Source: Maribacter sp. 1_MG-2023 (GTDB taxonomy: Bacteria > Bacteroidota > Bacteroidia > Flavobacteriales > Flavobacteriaceae). Taken from it: a stretch of 64,000 nt of DNA. The notes under the pieces were generated by a model, which saw only the letters and a list, made by a program, of their open reading frames with translations, had not been told where the DNA came from and did not search any database. How positions within the stretch are numbered: position 1 is the first letter of the stretch; the number at the start of each line of letters is the position of its first letter. Of the stretch, positions 38,593 to 45,896 are shown one piece after another. The position numbers and the translations under genes are program-made. The stretch spans positions 62,001-126,000 of the forward strand of contig NZ_JAUOPN010000007.1 of NCBI RefSeq assembly GCF_030547005.1. The letters are read 5' to 3'.

Positions 38593-38642
38593 ATTCTTTA
38601 GGTTTTAGTTAATTGTAATACTTTTGATAGCTAATATTCAAC

Positions 38643-38661
38643 AATCTTACCAATTAAGATT
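38643..38661. repeat. Inverted repeat upstream of clpB
   Basis: Arms AATCTTA (38643-38649) and TAAGATT (38655-38661) around CCAAT, 50 bases before the clpB ATG (reverse strand). A second pair CTGAC/GTCAG (38696-38700, 38706-38710) lies further upstream. Either could bind a stress regulator. Confidence 0.45.
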
Positions 38662-38750
38662 TCAGGACAAAATGGCTGAAAAATTAAAAAATAGACTGAC
38701 AATTAGTCAGCTTAGATATGTTGAAATGATAATATCAAATTAAGAATTTT

Positions 38751-39146
38751 ATGGGAATATTTGGTGGTTTATTTGGAGGTTCTAGCGGTGGTGATGAAAA
38801 AAAATCATCAGGCATACCGTGGATACCTCTGAACTCTGTGGCTCAGTTAAGTGATATCAAAGAAGTGTCTAGTAGTAAGCCGCAGCTCATATTCAAACAT
38901 TCCACATCTTGCGGAATTAGTAGAATGGTACTGAATATGTTCAAAAGTAGTTACGGGCTAGAAGACGGACAAATGGATCTTTACTTTTTAGATTTGTTGG
39001 CGAATAGAGATGTTTCTAATGCCGTTGCTGATGAGTTTGGTGTAATGCATCAATCTCCTCAGCTATTAATAGTAAAGAACGGGGTAGTGGTAGTGCATGA
39101 TTCGCACAATGCAATATCTAATATTAAGCTAGAACAATACATATAA
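38751..39146 (+). CDS. ytxJ: Bacillithiol system redox-active protein YtxJ
   Basis: A 131-residue monothiol thioredoxin-fold protein. After a Gly/Ser-rich start, the fold begins with PQLIFKHSTSCGISRMVL, where the active Cys is followed by Gly (monothiol type), and the cis-Pro loop is HQSPQLLIVKNG. Members of this family (DUF2847) are thought to debacillithiolate proteins. It implies that the organism uses bacillithiol. The TAA and the terminator share bases, and a convergent lipoprotein gene lies beyond. Confidence 0.88.
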   Translation: MGIFGGLFGGSSGGDEKKSSGIPWIPLNSVAQLSDIKEVSSSKPQLIFKHSTSCGISRMVLNMFKSSYGLEDGQMDLYFLDLLANRDVSNAVADEFGVMHQSPQLLIVKNGVVVVHDSHNAISNIKLEQYI

Positions 39147-39177
39147 AAAAAGCCCCGGAATTACGGGGCTCTTTTTT
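39145..39177. terminator. Bidirectional terminator between ytxJ and the convergent lipoprotein gene
   Basis: GC-rich stem AGCCCCG (39151-39157) / CGGGGCT (39164-39170) with loop GAATTA, flanked by an A run on the left and a T run on the right. The ytxJ stop codon overlaps the A run and the lipoprotein stop overlaps the T run. Confidence 0.92.
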
Positions 39178-40360
39178 AATTGAAACTTTGATTGTTCAAT
39201 ATATTTTTAAGATTATTCTTTAAATCTTCACCGGCATCATAAACCATTTGTTCATTGCTGGGGAATGGTACTCTTGCGAGTTGTAAAAGAGAAACCAGGT
39301 CATTGTCCAACGCTCTTTTATCGCCATCGTAATTAGCATAAATATGTTCGAATATGAATTGACTAGTTAAAGGATATTGATTTATTTTTTGTTGTTTCTT
39401 TAAATCTATAAAATTTACGACACCAGTTACCTGTGCACTTTTAAACTGTGTAAACTGGTAAAAATTACAACGTATCGTTTTAAATTTGTCAACTTTAATG
39501 CTATTGCCTAAACTGTCAGAAACTACATTGCCATTGCGGTCTTCTACAAAAGTATAACCATCTTTAATTTGTCTTTCCTTGCTAATTTGTTTCTCCCTAA
39601 TTTGTTCAGGAGAGATGTTTATATCTTGAAAAGAAACTTCCATTTGATAATCATACACTTGATTTTGTATTCTGTTCGTATGGTATTCCGTCCAGTTAGA
39701 GTTCAGTCCGTATGTATTCAAGTTTAAAAGCTCATCTTCTAACCTTTTTGGAATAATCTGATTTGTATTGTTTGTCATATCAACAATTACATAATCTAAG
39801 CCTTTTTGATATGCTTCATCTATTTTCGAAATAACATCCTTATAATTCGGATTTATTTCCTGTAAATAATTTAAATCATTGTACGCATTTCTAAAATCAG
39901 CTTTATAGTTAGCGTCAGTTAAAAGTGTATTTGCCTTGTTGTATAAAAACTCAGATAATTTGGATTTTGCGGCAATGATATCATCATCATAATTCTTAAA
40001 GCTGAATTGCGCTCTTCTGCCTTCATCTTGAATTTGTAACGGAAGTAAAGGGCGAATTCGCTCTTGAATTGATTTTAATCTACTGTAGGCATTAAAAATC
40101 TCTTCATAGTTTGCAGCATTACCATCCTTTTTAAGGAATTTTAAATGTTGCAGCTCTCTTTCGGTATTTTTTTTATACCCTTCTTCAAGAAGAACTATAT
40201 ATTGCTGATTACTTTTTTTGGTCTTATTTTCTGCGATATTCATTACTGCTTTATTAATTGCAGTCTCGTAATTACCAGAGTTCAGAGCCTCCTGTGTTTT
40301 TTTGACACCACTGCAAGAAAGTAGTAGGCCGATAAAACTAAATAGTAGAAATTTTTTCAT
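39176..40360 (-). CDS. Conserved flavobacterial lipoprotein, 394 aa
   Basis: An exported lipoprotein (signal ends LLLSC, Cys 16). The first half is rich in helices with TPR-like character (EALNSGNYETAINKAVMNIAE, NAYNDLNYLQEINPNYKDVI); the second half is beta-rich (VIVDMTNNTNQIIPKRL, DYQMEVSFQDINI, VTGVVNFIDL). I know of homologues in Flavobacteria without function. The TPR-like start suggests it scaffolds other envelope proteins (inference). A 247-base spacer separates it from glyA and includes an inverted repeat. Confidence 0.75.
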   Translation of the reverse strand: MKKFLLFSFIGLLLSCSGVKKTQEALNSGNYETAINKAVMNIAENKTKKSNQQYIVLLEEGYKKNTERELQHLKFLKKDGNAANYEEIFNAYSRLKSIQERIRPLLPLQIQDEGRRAQFSFKNYDDDIIAAKSKLSEFLYNKANTLLTDANYKADFRNAYNDLNYLQEINPNYKDVISKIDEAYQKGLDYVIVDMTNNTNQIIPKRLEDELLNLNTYGLNSNWTEYHTNRIQNQVYDYQMEVSFQDINISPEQIREKQISKERQIKDGYTFVEDRNGNVVSDSLGNSIKVDKFKTIRCNFYQFTQFKSAQVTGVVNFIDLKKQQKINQYPLTSQFIFEHIYANYDGDKRALDNDLVSLLQLARVPFPSNEQMVYDAGEDLKNNLKNILNNQSFN

Positions 40361-40507
40361 GTCTATTATTTTATTGATTTTTAATAACTATTCAACAGCC
40401 GTGCCATAAAAGAGTTATTATTAAACGTAATAGGATAAGGAATAGTATATTTTCGGTGAGATGCATTAATTTATAATTTATTTGATAAGATATAGCAGTA
40501 TAGTTAT

Positions 40508-40531
40508 TAACTTATTTTAATAAATAAGTTA
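40508..40531. repeat. Inverted repeat in the glyA upstream region
   Basis: Arms TAACTTATTT (40508-40517) and AAATAAGTTA (40522-40531) around TAAT, 10 perfect base pairs. It is centred about 55 bases upstream of the glyA -7 box and could be a regulatory site. Confidence 0.55.
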
Positions 40532-40574
40532 TGTGTTTGTACTCTTTTTTGCATTTCAATAGATACGCTATTTG

Positions 40575-40582
40575 TATTTTTG
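40575..40582 (+). promoter_or_regulatory. -7 promoter element of glyA
   Basis: TATTTTTG, an exact TAnnTTTG match, 26 bases before ATG 40608. A TTTG at 40548-40551 gives a somewhat long spacing (23). It also excludes the upstream ATG at 40572 as a start. Confidence 0.6.
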
Positions 40583-40607
40583 CAACTTATTTAAAAGAAA
40601 TATCATC

Positions 40608-41882
40608 ATGCAACGCGACACCACTATTTTTAATTTAATTGAAGAAGAGAGACAACGTCAAATCAATGGCATTGAATTAATTGCCTCTGAGAATTTTACT
40701 AGTCCTCAGGTAATGGAAGCTCAAGGCTCAGTACTTACAAATAAGTATGCTGAAGGGTATCCTGGTAAAAGATATTACGGCGGTTGCGAAGTAGTAGATA
40801 AAGTAGAGCAATTGGCTATTGATAGGGCAAAAGAGCTATTTGGAGCGGCATATGCAAATGTGCAGCCTCATTCTGGTTCTCAAGCTAATGCAGCGGTATA
40901 TCACGCATGTTTACAGCCAGGTGATAAAATTTTAGGATTCGATTTATCTCATGGTGGTCACCTAACACATGGTTCGCCTGTTAATTTTTCAGGTAGATTA
41001 TATAATCCTGTATTTTACGGGGTAGATAAAGAAACTGGAAGGTTAGATTATGATAAAATTCAAGAAGTAGCTACAAAAGAACAGCCAAAGCTTATTATAG
41101 CCGGAGCTTCTGCATATTCTAGAGATATGGATTTTGAGCGTTTTCGTAAGATTGCAGATAGTGTGAATGCTATTTTATTAGCAGATATTTCTCACCCTGC
41201 AGGATTAATTGCGAAGGGGCTTTTAAATAATCCAATTCCTCATTGTCATATTGTAACAACAACGACACATAAAACATTAAGAGGTCCAAGAGGTGGATTG
41301 ATATTGATGGGAACTGATTTTGAAAATCCTTTTGGTATCAAACTTAAAAATGGAAATCTTAGAAAAATGTCTGCTTTATTAGATTTAGCTGTTTTTCCAG
41401 GAAATCAAGGTGGTCCATTAGAGCATGTTATCGCTGGTAAGGCAATCGCCTTTGGTGAAGCGTTAACAGAGTCATACGCAACGTATATAGCTCAAGTAAA
41501 AACAAATGCCGATGCCATGGCTAAATCTTTTGTGAAACGAGGTTATAATATCATTTCTGATGGTACAGATAATCACATGATGCTGATAGATCTAAGAAAT
41601 AAAGATATTTCAGGTAAAGATGCTGAGAAAGCATTGGTTTTAGCAGATATTACTGCTAATAAAAATATGGTGCCATTTGATGACAAATCGCCATTTGTAA
41701 CTTCTGGTATTCGTTTTGGAACAGCAGCAATAACTACAAGAGGTCTGATTGAAAGCGATATGGAAAAAGTAGTAGATTTTATTGATCAGGTAATTACAAA
41801 TCCTGAAAATGAAACTATTATAAAGGAAGTGAAAGGGAAGGTTAATGCAATGATGAATACAAGACCAATATTTAATGCATAA
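40608..41882 (+). CDS. glyA: Serine hydroxymethyltransferase GlyA
   Basis: PLP enzyme interconverting serine and glycine with tetrahydrofolate. It has 424 residues from ATG 40608; a frame extended 12 codons upstream crosses the promoter. Conserved blocks: [48 protein letters not shown]-like DISHPAG, the PLP Lys in [14 protein letters not shown], and [10 protein letters not shown]. Its terminator hairpin runs into the convergent hypothetical gene. Confidence 0.97.
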   Translation: MQRDTTIFNLIEEERQRQINGIELIASENFTSPQVMEAQGSVLTNKYAEGYPGKRYYGGCEVVDKVEQLAIDRAKELFGAAYANVQPHSGSQANAAVYHACLQPGDKILGFDLSHGGHLTHGSPVNFSGRLYNPVFYGVDKETGRLDYDKIQEVATKEQPKLIIAGASAYSRDMDFERFRKIADSVNAILLADISHPAGLIAKGLLNNPIPHCHIVTTTTHKTLRGPRGGLILMGTDFENPFGIKLKNGNLRKMSALLDLAVFPGNQGGPLEHVIAGKAIAFGEALTESYATYIAQVKTNADAMAKSFVKRGYNIISDGTDNHMMLIDLRNKDISGKDAEKALVLADITANKNMVPFDDKSPFVTSGIRFGTAAITTRGLIESDMEKVVDFIDQVITNPENETIIKEVKGKVNAMMNTRPIFNA

Positions 41883-41898
41883 TTAAAAGTTAGTAATT

Positions 41899-41934
41899 GA
41901 TTTAGAGTTTTTATTCAGATAAAAACTCTAAATC
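41899..41934. terminator. Strong bidirectional hairpin shared by glyA and the convergent gene's last codons
   Basis: Perfect 16-bp stem with TCAG loop: arms at 41899-41914 and 41919-41934 (core TTTAGAGTTTTTAT / ATAAAAACTCTAAA). The last eight codons and stop of the convergent 212-aa gene (41911-41934) lie within the stem, so coding sequence and terminator overlap. Confidence 0.8.
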
Positions 41935-42549
41935 ACCACTAACATAAGTATTCTTATTTACGTCGTAAATAGAAGCTTCATCATCTTTATCTAAGTAAAT
42001 TCCCCAAAATTCTGAATAAGATTTTGGAGCCATATTTAATTGCTCATCATCTGCTTCAATATTCTCGATATAATCTTCGAATATGGGAACAAATATTTCG
42101 TAAGGTTTTTGAGTAAGTCCCCTCGTTAAAAACACATAATTAAATGCTATTTGTTTTAAAATATCATTTAATTGCGTTGATATACTCCTATCATAAATTC
42201 TTTTTATAACAATACTAGTGTCGTTTAAGAATAGTGTAAATTCTTCAATATCAATGTTGTATTGATTTTTAATATCAAGAGTCTCTAAAGCTATATGTAA
42301 GGGTGAATCTTCTTTTCCACTATGACCCCATCTACCTGTATTAAAGTGGGCAAGTAGTTCAAGTAAATCTAAATTGCATGAAACTTCTAAAACTAAACTA
42401 ATAGAATTAAAGGTGATATGCTTGTTGTTAAGCTTTACATTAGAGAAGTAATGAAAGCCAATAGCACTTAGAAATTCATCGATACCAGAAATTTCTTTAG
42501 TGTATTCTAGTTTGGAATTATTAATAAAGTTTTCGTAGTTAAACGGCAT
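41911..42549 (-). CDS. Hypothetical protein, 212 aa
   Basis: A soluble acidic protein with no signal peptide or membrane helix. It alternates predicted helix and strand (EISGIDEFLSAIGFHYFSN, HITFNSISLVLEVSCNLDLL, FTLFLNDTSIVIKRIYD), with a C-terminal acidic region EDYIENIEADDEQLN. I do not recognise the family. Its 3' end is folded into the glyA terminator hairpin, and its upstream neighbour is the NarL-type response regulator, 158 bases away. Codon use and composition match the neighbours. Confidence 0.6.
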   Translation of the reverse strand: MPFNYENFINNSKLEYTKEISGIDEFLSAIGFHYFSNVKLNNKHITFNSISLVLEVSCNLDLLELLAHFNTGRWGHSGKEDSPLHIALETLDIKNQYNIDIEEFTLFLNDTSIVIKRIYDRSISTQLNDILKQIAFNYVFLTRGLTQKPYEIFVPIFEDYIENIEADDEQLNMAPKSYSEFWGIYLDKDDEASIYDVNKNTYVSGDLEFLSE

Positions 42550-42706
42550 AAAGGTAGAAATTTATAGCATTCTTTTACATAAAGATACTTTTCTAACTCT
42601 GCAATTTCACTTAGGAAAACCTTAGAATTTCGGAGGATATTATGATAAAATGAACTTAAAAGTTGTAAACATTTGATAATCAGTAAATTGTAATTCAAAG
42701 TGTTGT

Positions 42707-43375
42707 TTATAAAAAGCCTCGTGTTTTTGCTTCATTTATCAAGGCAAGGTCATTACCATTTTTAACGTCGAATAAGGCTTTTAGTTGTCGTTTTCTAGCT
42801 TCTACAGTAGTGTTTGCAGAACCAATTAATGGAGCAATGTCTCTAGTGTGTATGCCTTGAGATAGGTGGTAAAGAATCTTTTGATCTTGTTCATCAATAA
42901 CAATGTTGGTTGACATTCTGCGACGTATTGCAGATAGGGCGCTAGCAGTGTAATAAGGAGATTCGTTAACAATGGTCTCGACCATTGTTTTAAGTGACAT
43001 TTCGTCTATTTCAGATTTAACCATATACCCATCAGGATTTACAGTTTTAAAAATGTTGTTTATTCTGTAATTGTCACTGTAAGAAGACATGAATACCACC
43101 TTTGAATTAGGTACTTCATTTCTCGCTACAATGCCTAAATCAATACCTGTTCTAGGGTCTTTAGATTGTGGTGAGAATAGTTGAATATCTAATAGAATAA
43201 TGTCGTAAGGTACAGCGCGCTTTGAAGTTTCAATTTTAGTTTTTCCTTTTTCGAAACTGGTAGCAATTTCTACCTTAACATTAAAGTCGGTAAATTCAGA
43301 ATCCTCAAGAATATATTTATATCCAAGAGCAGTCATTTCGTGGTCATCTACCGTTAAAATTCGTACAGTGTTCAT
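42707..43375 (-). CDS. NarL/LuxR-type response regulator
   Basis: A 222-residue regulator that pairs with the kinase just upstream (39-base gap, same strand). The receiver has VDDHE (D10/D11), the phospho-acceptor in IILLDIQL (D63), MSS (S97/S98) and the Lys in DGYMVKSE (K120). The helix-turn-helix is LuxR-like but divergent: LSQGIHTRDIAPLIGSANTTVEARKRQL ending DVKNGNDLALINEA. The stop is at 42707. Target promoters are unknown; the divergent linker suggests a specialised subgroup. Confidence 0.9.
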   Translation of the reverse strand: MNTVRILTVDDHEMTALGYKYILEDSEFTDFNVKVEIATSFEKGKTKIETSKRAVPYDIILLDIQLFSPQSKDPRTGIDLGIVARNEVPNSKVVFMSSYSDNYRINNIFKTVNPDGYMVKSEIDEMSLKTMVETIVNESPYYTASALSAIRRRMSTNIVIDEQDQKILYHLSQGIHTRDIAPLIGSANTTVEARKRQLKALFDVKNGNDLALINEAKTRGFL

Positions 43376-43414
43376 AATTTACGATTCTATTGTAATTTAC
43401 TAAACGTATTTATA

Positions 43415-45490
43415 TTAGGTATTATTATTACTTGTTTTTTTAATATCAACTTTAACAGGAATATTTAAAGAAATGGTAGTGCCTTGTCCTTCAGTTGAAT
43501 CTAAATGAAAGGTACCATTTAGTTTTTCTATTCTAGAAGTAATGTTTCTTATTCCTATTCCTTTTTTGCCTTTATTAATATTATAACCGATACCGTTATC
43601 GCTCATGATAACATTGAATTGAGCGTCATTTCTATAAAAAGTGACTTCGAAGTATGTGCATTTAGAGTGTTTAATAGCGTTTTGAAAAGTTTCTTGTATT
43701 ATTCGGTACACATTAATTTTAATATCGCCAGCTAAGCTATCCCAATTTTCATCTTCGTTGAAATGAAAGATTGTTTTGATGTTTGCATTCTTGTTGTTAG
43801 AAAGAAGGGTTTCAACAGAATCTGTAAAATTATTTATTTTTTGATAGGCACTATGGCTTAGCTCATGAGATATAGATCGTATTTCATTTTCAATTTCTTG
43901 TAAGGATCCTAGTGCTTTAGATTTTTCTTGAATAGCCTCATCTGTAGCGCGCTTATTCAAACCGGTTAATATCATTCGGGCACCAAGCATTTTGCCGAGC
44001 ACACCGTCATGAAGTTCTTCTGATATTCGTTTTTGCTCTAATCGTTTTACCTCATCGACTTTTTGTTTTTGGGTTAACATGAGGTTGAAAATCTCTTGGT
44101 TGTTAGCCTGTTGTTGCTGATCAAACCTAAGTTTTTGATTTTTAGCTCTTTGATTAATAATGATATATATGGATAGACCCAGTAAAAAGAACCCGGTGGC
44201 AATACCTATCCACATTTGCTTTTGTTTTGAGAGTACTTCTTTCTCGCTTTCTAGCTCTATATTTTCGGCTATGAATTCGTCAGTTTCAAAACGTATTCTA
44301 GCAAATTTATTCTGCTGCTTGCGGTCTTCTTTTTGTAAACTGTCGTTAAGTGCAGTAAATTTTTTGAAATAGTCTGTAGCATTTTCTTTTTCTAAAATTG
44401 CTAAATATTGCCATGTTTTTAAAAGCTGCTCATTTGAATTTCCAGCATAGGCTAACCTTTCAGATTCTTTGGCTTTAATTATCGCATTAAGGCTGTCTTT
44501 GGTAAAAGCTTCGTATTCAGCGTAATTGTAAAAACTTGAGGATAAGCTACCTAGGTCATTTTCTTTTTTCTTTATTTCAATTGCTTTAATAAAGAGGTTT
44601 TCAACATCTACAGTGTCTTTATTATATAATTTCGCAGTGGCAAGGTTGCTTAATGCCTTGGCGTATAGGTCGGGGGTGTTTACAAATAAGTTATTTGTGC
44701 TTAAAACTTTTTCAAAATTTTCAATTGCTAGCAGGTACTGTTCGTTGTTCCTATAGGTTACTCCAATATTATTAATAAGCCTGGCTTCACTAGTATTGGA
44801 ATTGGGCGTCTTTTTTAAATAAAATAATGATTCTTTGTAATACGAAAGTGATTTATCATATTCTTCTAAATCGTTCAAAACGATACCTAAAAGGTTATAG
44901 CAATCAGATAGTTTTTTGTTGTTTTCAATCGATTTGAATTTTTCTATAGCTTTTACGGTGTTTGCTTCGCTGCCTATATAATCTTTGATTTTCATTTGAA
45001 TAGTGGCCATGCGCAAATACATTTCTCCAATGTTTCGTTTGTCATCAATGGCATTGAAAATATCTAGTGCTTCTGAATAATTGTAAAAGGCACTATCCTT
45101 AACACTATATTTATTAAAAAAATATGCCAAGTCCCAGTAGGCATTACCAAGAGCAGATGAATCTTTAATGCGCTTATTAAGTAAAATGGCTTGTTTATTT
45201 GCTTTCCGGTATAATAAACTGTCAGTTATAAAATCGATGTTGTAAGAAAGATTTGAGAAGTATATGGCTTTTAGGGAATCATTACCAGCATTTTTTGCAA
45301 GATTAAAAGCTTTTAATTGTAGGGGTAATTTATCTTCTTCTGTTATCTCGGGAGCATTGCTTTCAGATTCCCAGACTGAGATACTGTCGTTAGTGGTTTG
45401 TGTTTCTTGTATTACCTTTTCAGGTTTTGTTTTTGAACAACCAAGAAAATGTAAAAAGAGTATTATTATGTAAAAATAAGACTTGTTCAA
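43415..45490 (-). CDS. TPR-containing sensor histidine kinase with a lipobox
   Basis: A 691-residue kinase from TTG 45490. An upstream TTG at 45520 is also in frame but lies against a terminator, so the shorter start is preferred. Signal peptide ends in FLGC (Cys 18). The sensor region of about 380 residues consists of TPR pairs (for example YCLGIVLNDLEEYDKSLSYY-like repeats, INNIGVTYRNNEQYLLAI). One membrane helix (about 425-446) follows, then a HisKA_3 domain with H494 in EELHDGVLGKML, and an HATPase (ETFQNAIKHSK, DNGIGYNINKGKKGIGIRN). This is the NarX-type class that pairs with the regulator downstream. Confidence 0.88.
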   Translation of the reverse strand: MNKSYFYIIILFLHFLGCSKTKPEKVIQETQTTNDSISVWESESNAPEITEEDKLPLQLKAFNLAKNAGNDSLKAIYFSNLSYNIDFITDSLLYRKANKQAILLNKRIKDSSALGNAYWDLAYFFNKYSVKDSAFYNYSEALDIFNAIDDKRNIGEMYLRMATIQMKIKDYIGSEANTVKAIEKFKSIENNKKLSDCYNLLGIVLNDLEEYDKSLSYYKESLFYLKKTPNSNTSEARLINNIGVTYRNNEQYLLAIENFEKVLSTNNLFVNTPDLYAKALSNLATAKLYNKDTVDVENLFIKAIEIKKKENDLGSLSSSFYNYAEYEAFTKDSLNAIIKAKESERLAYAGNSNEQLLKTWQYLAILEKENATDYFKKFTALNDSLQKEDRKQQNKFARIRFETDEFIAENIELESEKEVLSKQKQMWIGIATGFFLLGLSIYIIINQRAKNQKLRFDQQQQANNQEIFNLMLTQKQKVDEVKRLEQKRISEELHDGVLGKMLGARMILTGLNKRATDEAIQEKSKALGSLQEIENEIRSISHELSHSAYQKINNFTDSVETLLSNNKNANIKTIFHFNEDENWDSLAGDIKINVYRIIQETFQNAIKHSKCTYFEVTFYRNDAQFNVIMSDNGIGYNINKGKKGIGIRNITSRIEKLNGTFHLDSTEGQGTTISLNIPVKVDIKKTSNNNT

Positions 45491-45527
45491 AAAAAATGAT
45501 TTATAAGGATTAAAAACCAAGGTATAA

Positions 45528-45565
45528 AAAAATAGCCTTTAACATGGTTGTTAAAGGCTATTTTT
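45528..45565 (-). terminator. Terminator of the small-peptide gene
   Basis: Perfect 16-bp stem: arms at 45528-45543 and 45550-45565 (core TAGCCTTTAAC / GTTAAAGGCTA) with loop ATGGTT and A/T tracts. On the reverse strand it lies 17 bases after the peptide stop. It separates the peptide transcript from the kinase gene. Confidence 0.85.
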
Positions 45566-45582
45566 GTTTTTACAAATTTTAA

Positions 45583-45759
45583 TTATGCAATCGTTTTTGG
45601 TGGTCTTCTATCATCTGGTGGTACAGAACAATCATTACAAGTTAAAGCTTTTGAAATGTCGTTCATGAAGTCAAATTCACTAGCTGTGTTCTGAATAATT
45701 GATGTTGCCATACCTATAGTCATTATTGCAACTGCTAAAATACTTGTAACTTTTTTCAT
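45583..45759 (-). CDS. Small secreted peptide with a Cys-Asn-Asp-Cys and Pro/Arg-rich tail, 58 aa
   Basis: A 58-codon reverse gene with ATG at 45759. Residues 1-20 form a signal-like stretch: two Lys, then a hydrophobic segment (VTSILAVAIMTIGMATS). The remainder is hydrophilic and ends with CNDCSVPPDDRRPPKTIA, where the two Cys are three residues apart. It has its own strong terminator and a palindrome just upstream. The promoter region and terminator show that it is a real transcription unit, but no function can be assigned. Its position between a LytTR regulator and a histidine kinase suggests a signalling or secreted-factor role (inference). Confidence 0.65.
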   Translation of the reverse strand: MKKVTSILAVAIMTIGMATSIIQNTASEFDFMNDISKALTCNDCSVPPDDRRPPKTIA

Positions 45760-45798
45760 ACTGTTTCTGTTTTTTAGGGGTTTTGTTTATGATACAGC

Positions 45799-45827
45799 CA
45801 AAGTAATACCGTTCGTTGAGCAACGAA
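45799..45827 (-). promoter_or_regulatory. Promoter region and palindrome of the small-peptide gene
   Basis: On the reverse strand TTACTTTG (45806-45799), a 7/8 match to TAnnTTTG, lies 39 bases before the ATG at 45759. A perfect inverted repeat TTCGTTG-AG-CAACGAA (45812-45827) sits immediately upstream, over the -33 region, where a regulator such as the adjacent LytTR protein could bind. Confidence 0.5.
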
Positions 45828-45896
45828 GGCAAAATTTTTAGTCTTAAGTAGATGACCTGATTCTGTTAGTAAATGAACCAATTGTGAGAGAATTCT

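Noticed and set aside
42507-42698. Reverse 63-codon frame upstream of the 212-aa gene
   Set aside because: It overlaps the start of the better-supported gene in another frame and shows no family features.
45491-45520. Longer start of the TPR kinase at TTG 45520
   Set aside because: It lies directly against the peptide gene's terminator, and the TTG at 45490 gives a cleaner lipoprotein signal; not excluded without transcript data.
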